64,000 nucleotides of DNA from Pseudonocardia hierapolitana (GTDB taxonomy: Bacteria; Actinomycetota; Actinomycetes; Mycobacteriales; Pseudonocardiaceae), in NCBI RefSeq assembly GCF_007994075.1, contig NZ_VIWU01000001.1, forward strand, positions 4,092,001 through 4,156,000, written 5' to 3'. Position numbers and translations under genes: made by a program. Positions 12,001 through 18,000 of this stretch are shown here, piece after piece (position 1 is the first letter of the stretch; each line of letters opens with the position of its first letter). The notes under the pieces were generated by a model. That model made no database searches. It saw only the letters and a program-made list of their open reading frames with translations, and was not told the DNA's origin.

Positions 12001-15000
12001 CCAGGCCGTAGTCGACGAGATGGACGCGGTGCGCGCGGCGGGCGTTCCGGACCCGCTGATCGAGGGACTGATGGGCTTCCGCCTGAAATGGCAACTGTGG
12101 CTGATCGCCTACCAGGACCTGTACGACGCGAACATCACCCGGCACGCGCGGCGGAACGCCGATCAGCAGATCGCGAGGTGGCGGGAGTACGAGACGACGC
12201 TGAAGGAGGCGCTCGCCGATCCCGGCCCGCTCACCGAGCACTGGCGAACGTTGCTGGGCCACGCCCGGCGGCTGCACGACGGGATGACGGCGCGTCAGCG
12301 GGCAGCGGGCGAACTGTTCGCCGCCGAGCTCGACCGGGCGGTGAACCCGCCCGGTCCCAGCGGGCAGAGCGGTGCGGTGCTCGACGGTGAGTGGGGCACG
12401 GGCCGGGAGGACCGGTGGGTGAAGCTGCTGCCCCAGCTCGAGCGCCTCGGCACCACCCACGAGAACGACCCCGCCGACCCGCGAGCGCCGCCCGGCGTGC
12501 TGGAGATCCCGCTGGACGAGGCGGTGTACGACCTGCTGCGCGCGAACGGGCTCGCCGACCTGCCCGGACGGCTCGTCGGATACTACTGGGCCGACCGCGA
12601 CGTCGTGGTGGTCTTCGCCCCGACCCTGTACCGGCTGCGCGTGGCCGGGCTGTTCGAGCAGCTGCTGGCGCACGAGGACTTCTTCCACCGCCAGGGCCGG
12701 ATCAGGGAACGCAACGATGCCGGGCTGACCCACGACGAGGACGAAGCCGAGATCATCCGGCTGCTGGCCGCCGCGTTCCCGCTCGTGAACGCGATCGCCT
12801 ACGACAGCGCCGGTGAGCGCGTCGCACCGACCGCGACCCACGTCGAGCTGGTGCGCGCTGCGCTGGCCGAACGGGCCGCGGCGGACGCCATCGAGCGGCG
12901 CAGCGACGAGCTGACGTCGCACGCTGCCGGGGCGGCCGAGCCCTCCACCCTGGCCCTGGTCGACCAGCTGAACGAGCGGCTGTCCGAGATGCTCGCAGCC
13001 GCGGGGATGGATCAGGTGGTGGTCGTCTACCTGGCGTTCGACGCGTCGACGGTCGTCACCGACCGGGCGCTGTTCCTCGAAGGGATCCTGCAGCTGCCCG
13101 TGGCGGTCCGCCGGGGCCTGTGGGTGGACGACCCGCTCGTCGAGTTCGACGATCGGCTCGCCGCGCTCGTGCGGGGGGTTCCCGCCGCCGTCGAGGAGGC
13201 CCTCCGGGTGCGCCGGCTGATCCGGTTCGTGGTGCGGCAGGTCGAGTGGGCGTCGGCTGCGTGGGAGCTCGGCCGGGTCGACGCCGCCCTGGTCCGGCTC
13301 GCGCGGGCCGGGGACGGGATCCCCGCCGCGCGCGCGGCGCTGGCGCGGCCCGGCGCCTGGCCCGCGCGGGTGGACGACCACCCTGCCCATGCCCTGGACC
13401 GGGCCGAGGCCCAGGCCGCCGAGCTGCTCGCCGCGACGGGCACGCCCGGGGTGCTGCACCGGATCGGGCAGCGCGTGTTCGACGTGATGGACCGCGACGG
13501 CCTCGACAGGACGCTGACGTCCCTGGCCGAGCTGGCCCCCGCGCCGGTCGAGCTGGTCCGTGCCGCGGTGACCGAGCATCCCGGCCTGGTGCTCGACGAC
13601 GGCGGATGGGTGAGCGTTCTCGACGTCCGACCGGCACCGGTCCCGCCGCGCGCGCCCGGCGACACCGGGCTGGAGCTGCCGGGCACCCTCGCACCGGGTG
13701 GACCGTTGACGGCGCTGGCCTCGGCCTGGCTGGTCGGCGAGCACCGCCCGTTGAGCCCGATCGAGCGCAGCGGGTGGTTGATCGCGCTGATCGGCCGGGC
13801 GTGGCAGGCATCGCGCGGCCCGGCCGCGGTGATCGGCCGGACGGAGATCCACCGGGTCGCGAGCGCCGTCCCGGACGGGCTGCGGCTGCTCGGCCCGGAC
13901 GCCACCGATGCCCCGGAGCTGGTGCTCGTGGTCCAGCGGGTCCGGGGTGGCCGGCATCGGTTGGTGAACGCCTTCCCCACTGCGACCGGCGACCTCTCGC
14001 AACGGGAGATGTGGCTCGTCGACTCGGTGCTGGCCGTCCGCGGCGGCGGCGAGCTGCTCGGCACCGGATGGGCGGTCGCCCCCGACCTCGTCCTCGCCCC
14101 GCTGAGCGCGTTCGCCGGCCGTGACCTGTGGGACGTCACGGTCGACGGGGTGGCTCCGGACGAGGTGATCGCGCTGACCCCGGACTCGTTCGGGGTGGCC
14201 GCCCCGCTCGTCGCGCGGGCCCGCAGGCTCGGCCGGATGCTGTTCGGCTTCGACCTGGGCACCGCCGACCTCGTGGTGCTGCACGTGCCCGGGCTGCACG
14301 CCGTGCCGCTCCCCGTCACCACGGATGCGGTGGCGGTGGGCACGCCGTTGCTGGTGGCCGCCCGGGACGCCGCGCAGGTGCTGCGCCCGACCCTCGCCCC
14401 GGTCGTCGCCACCGGTCCGGCGACGGTCACCCTCGCCGCACCGCTCGACCCCGCTGCCCTGGGCAGCCCGGTGCTCACCAAGGACGGCCAGGTCGCCGGG
14501 ATGATCACGCACATCGACCGGGAGAGCGGGCTGGCCACCGCGCTCGTCGCCCCGCTGCTGGTCGCCGGTGCCGCCGCCGCCCGCGCCGAGGTTCGTGCGG
14601 CAGGCGCCACGCCTGCAGTGCTGCTCGACCACGTCGCCCTGCGGCTGGACCTGGCCGGCGCCGCCCGGGACGCAGGCCGCCCCGGCGAGGCGCGGCGCCA
14701 CCTGCGCCGGGTGGAGTTCGCCCTGGATCACATCGCGGCCGAGCTCGGCTCCCGCCGCGACGGTCGCCTCCCCGATGCCGGGTTCGACGCCGCGTTCGAC
14801 CGGCTGGTGCACCTCGCCCGCAGGTGGTGGCTGGAGCTGCAGGCCGCGCGGGGTCCCCCCGCCGACGCCGCCGCGGCCGATCGTGCGATCGACCTGGCGT
14901 CCGTGCTGCTCGGCGCCGAGAGGTCCCCGGCCGCTCGGCTCGCCGAGGCCGCCCTCGCCGTCGGGCAGCCCACAGCCTGGCGCGTGCACCTGCACCACGC

Positions 15001-18000
15001 CGTCGACGCGGCCGGCCTCGCGGCGATCCGCCGGGCGCTCACCCCGCCGTCGACCGGCCACCGCCCGACTCGTGCGGATCTCGAACAGGCCCACCGCAGC
15101 CTGGGCCTGCTCATCGGCAGGCTCCCCGCGGAACTCGGCGACCCGCTGGCCGCGGTGTTGGCACGCTGGACGATCCCGGGCGAGCCGCCCGCGGGCCTGC
15201 TCGCCTACGTGGAGGGCGAGCTGCCCGACGAGCTGCCCGGCCTGGCCGGCTTCGCGCTCGCCGCTGCCCGCTACCACCTGTGGCAGGCCCGGCCCGGTAC
15301 CGGACGGACCGGTGGCTCCGGCCTCGGGACGGCCCTGACGATCGCCGGACTCACCGGCGCCGCGTGGTGGGGCCTGGCGGCGGTGCCAGGTGGAAGCGGC
15401 ACGGCCGAGGCGACGTCGCTGCACCACGCCGCACCAGCCGCCGCCGAAGGGGACACCACGGTCCTGAAGGCGCTCGTGCTGCTCGCGGCCGCCTACGTCG
15501 TCTACCGGATGCTGAGGGCAGCGGGCGAGTGGGTCGGCCGCACGCTGGGGACGATCGGCGAGGCGATCGTCGACCTGCTGCGGTGGCCACTGGACGCCGC
15601 CGTCGCCGCAGGCAAGGGACTGGTGAGCCGGCTGCGGTGGGTGCTGCTGGGCACGGCGACCGGCTGGGTGGCGGCCGCGACCGGGTACGGCGTGCCCGCG
15701 GTGGTCGTCGGCCTGGTGCTGGCCGTCCTGCCCGGGCTGGTGGCGCTGGTCGTCGTGACCGTGCCCGAGCTGCGTGGGCGCGACCCCGCCGACTGGGTGC
15801 GCCACCTGGTGCGGGCCTGGTACGAGCTGCGCCCGCCGTGGCAGGTCGGCGCAGGCCTCATCGCAGGCGCCGCCCTCTGGGGGTACGTGGGCGGGGACGC
15901 GGGCGCTGCCGCGATGGCGGCGGCGATCGTCCCGGGTCTGGGTGGCGGAGCGCACCGGCCGACCGAACGGCGCGGCGTCGTGATCGCCGAATCGGACCGC
16001 GGTCTCGTCGTCGTCACCGATCCGGCCGCGGTCGCGCCGGTGCTGGACGAGGTGCGCGAGCTGTGGGCCCGGAACGATCTCGTCCCGGTTGATCCGCTCG
16101 AGCTCGGCCCGAGCGGGCTCTGGGTGTCGGTGGGCCTGTGGCCGTTCCGCGCGGGCCGCACCCCGGCGCTCGCCGTGCGCGGGCTGCGCGACGTGCGCGT
16201 TCTCCACGTCCTCGACGTCGATCGCCTCGCGGTGATCACCCCCGTGGAGTCGTCCGGCGCCGTGATCAGCGGGTTCGACGAGCAGACCCGGGTCGCGCTC
16301 GAACACGAGATCGTGCGCGGGCTGTACGGCGGCAACCCCGACAATGGGTGGCGGCCCGTCGTGCGGGACGTTGACCCGTCCCTCGGCGACCGGGTGGCCG
16401 TGGCGCCTGCGACCTTGCCCGCCGTCGAGTACGTGGCGACCTTGGACCGCAAGCGCGGCCTGCCGACCGCCGTGCTGGTGAGGGTGCGTGGCCCCGATCC
16501 CCGCCTGCTGGTGGTGCACCCCCGCGGCCCGGAGCACCTGGACCGCGCGCTCGACACCGCGGCCGCGTACCGGGTACTGGGCGCACCGGCCGTGCTCACC
16601 TGGCCGGCCGTTCTGCCCGAGCACGTGCTGGACCCCCACGGCGGGGTGGTGCTGGGGGCGGGCGAGACGGTCGAGGTCGGCCACTACCGCGGCGGCAGCG
16701 AGGTCGACCTCGACGAGCCGCTCCAGCGCGCCCAGGTGGCCCGCCTCCTCGGGATCGCATCGGTGCTCGGCGACATCGACCTGCGCGCGGTGAAGAAGAT
16801 CAATCTCGTCCTGGACCGGTTCGGGAACGTCGGGCTGGTCGACTTCGACGCGGGCATGAGGCTGGACCCCGAGCCGGCCGAGGCGCATTTCCAGATCGTG
16901 ATCGAGGGAGCACCGTTCGAGACGCGGTCGGCGCAGGAGATCTTCGGCGTGCTGACCGAGGCCGACGTGCTCGCCGGCTACGAGTACGTCGTCGAGCGGC
17001 GCGCCGAGCTGCTGGCGGTGATCCGCGACCCCGCGCGGCGGTTGATCGTCGGTGCCCGGGTGGACTGGATGAGCCAGGTCGTCGCCGCGGGGCGGTTGCC
17101 CGGCTGGCTGCGCGAGCAGCTCGCGGAGGCGCAGGAGATCGCGGCCGCGGCCCATCCGGGTGAGCGGCTGCCCGACCATGCGTACCGGCCCGGCTTCAGC
17201 CCGGAACAGACGCAGCTGATCACGTGGGCCCTGGCCCGGATCCGGCAGGAGCAGGCGGCGCCTCCGGACGGGTCAGGGGGCAACCGGGATCCGCCCGTGG
17301 CGGGGCTGCGCACCGACGAGGCTTTGCTGGTCTTCCGCGGGGAGCTGCTCGCCGCCGAGCTGCGTGGTCACGTGTCGGAAGCGGAGGCGGCCGATCTCGT
17401 CGAGCGGCTCGTGACGTTCGCGTGGTACGACGCCGACGGCCTGGTCGTCGCGGTCGGCGAGGAGCGCTACGCCGAGCTGGCCCGGCTCGGTGCGCTCCGG
17501 GAGGCGATCGACGGGGCACGCAGCCGGGCCCCGCCGCCCGCCGATCCGCTGGAGCGCCTGCGTGCCACGGACGCCGACGATCCGGCGTTCTGGGGAGTCG
17601 CGGGTCTGGTTCTCGAGCGGATCGTCGAGGACGGTGCCGCCCGCGACGGGTACGAGACCGCCCTGCAACGCATCGCCGAGAGGCTGCTGGCCGGATCCCT
17701 CCGCGGTGGTCGAGAGCTCGCCGACGACTACCTGCGCTGGATCGCACCGCGTCTGGGCTCGCCGTCCTGGCTCGCGAAGTGGTGGCCGACGGCGAGCCTG
17801 CCCGCCCGGGTCGCGCTCGGGGTCCTGGTCGCGCTCGTCGGCGATCCGGGGTGGTTGCGCGAGCTGCCGAAGAAGCGGCGGGATGCGCGGGACCTCGCGC
17901 GGCTGGTGCGGCTGTGGACCGATCGCAACCTCGCGGAGCACACGAGCGCACTGACGGATGTGCTGCGCGCTGCCTCGGCGGTGACGCGGACGCCTGCCGG

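Noticed and set aside
9254..17179. Antisense frame of 2,641 codons opposite the giant gene
   Set aside because: A by-product of third-position GC in the sense gene: low-complexity Gly/Arg/Gln/His-rich translation with no domains and no ribosome site. The sense strand carries clear domains throughout.
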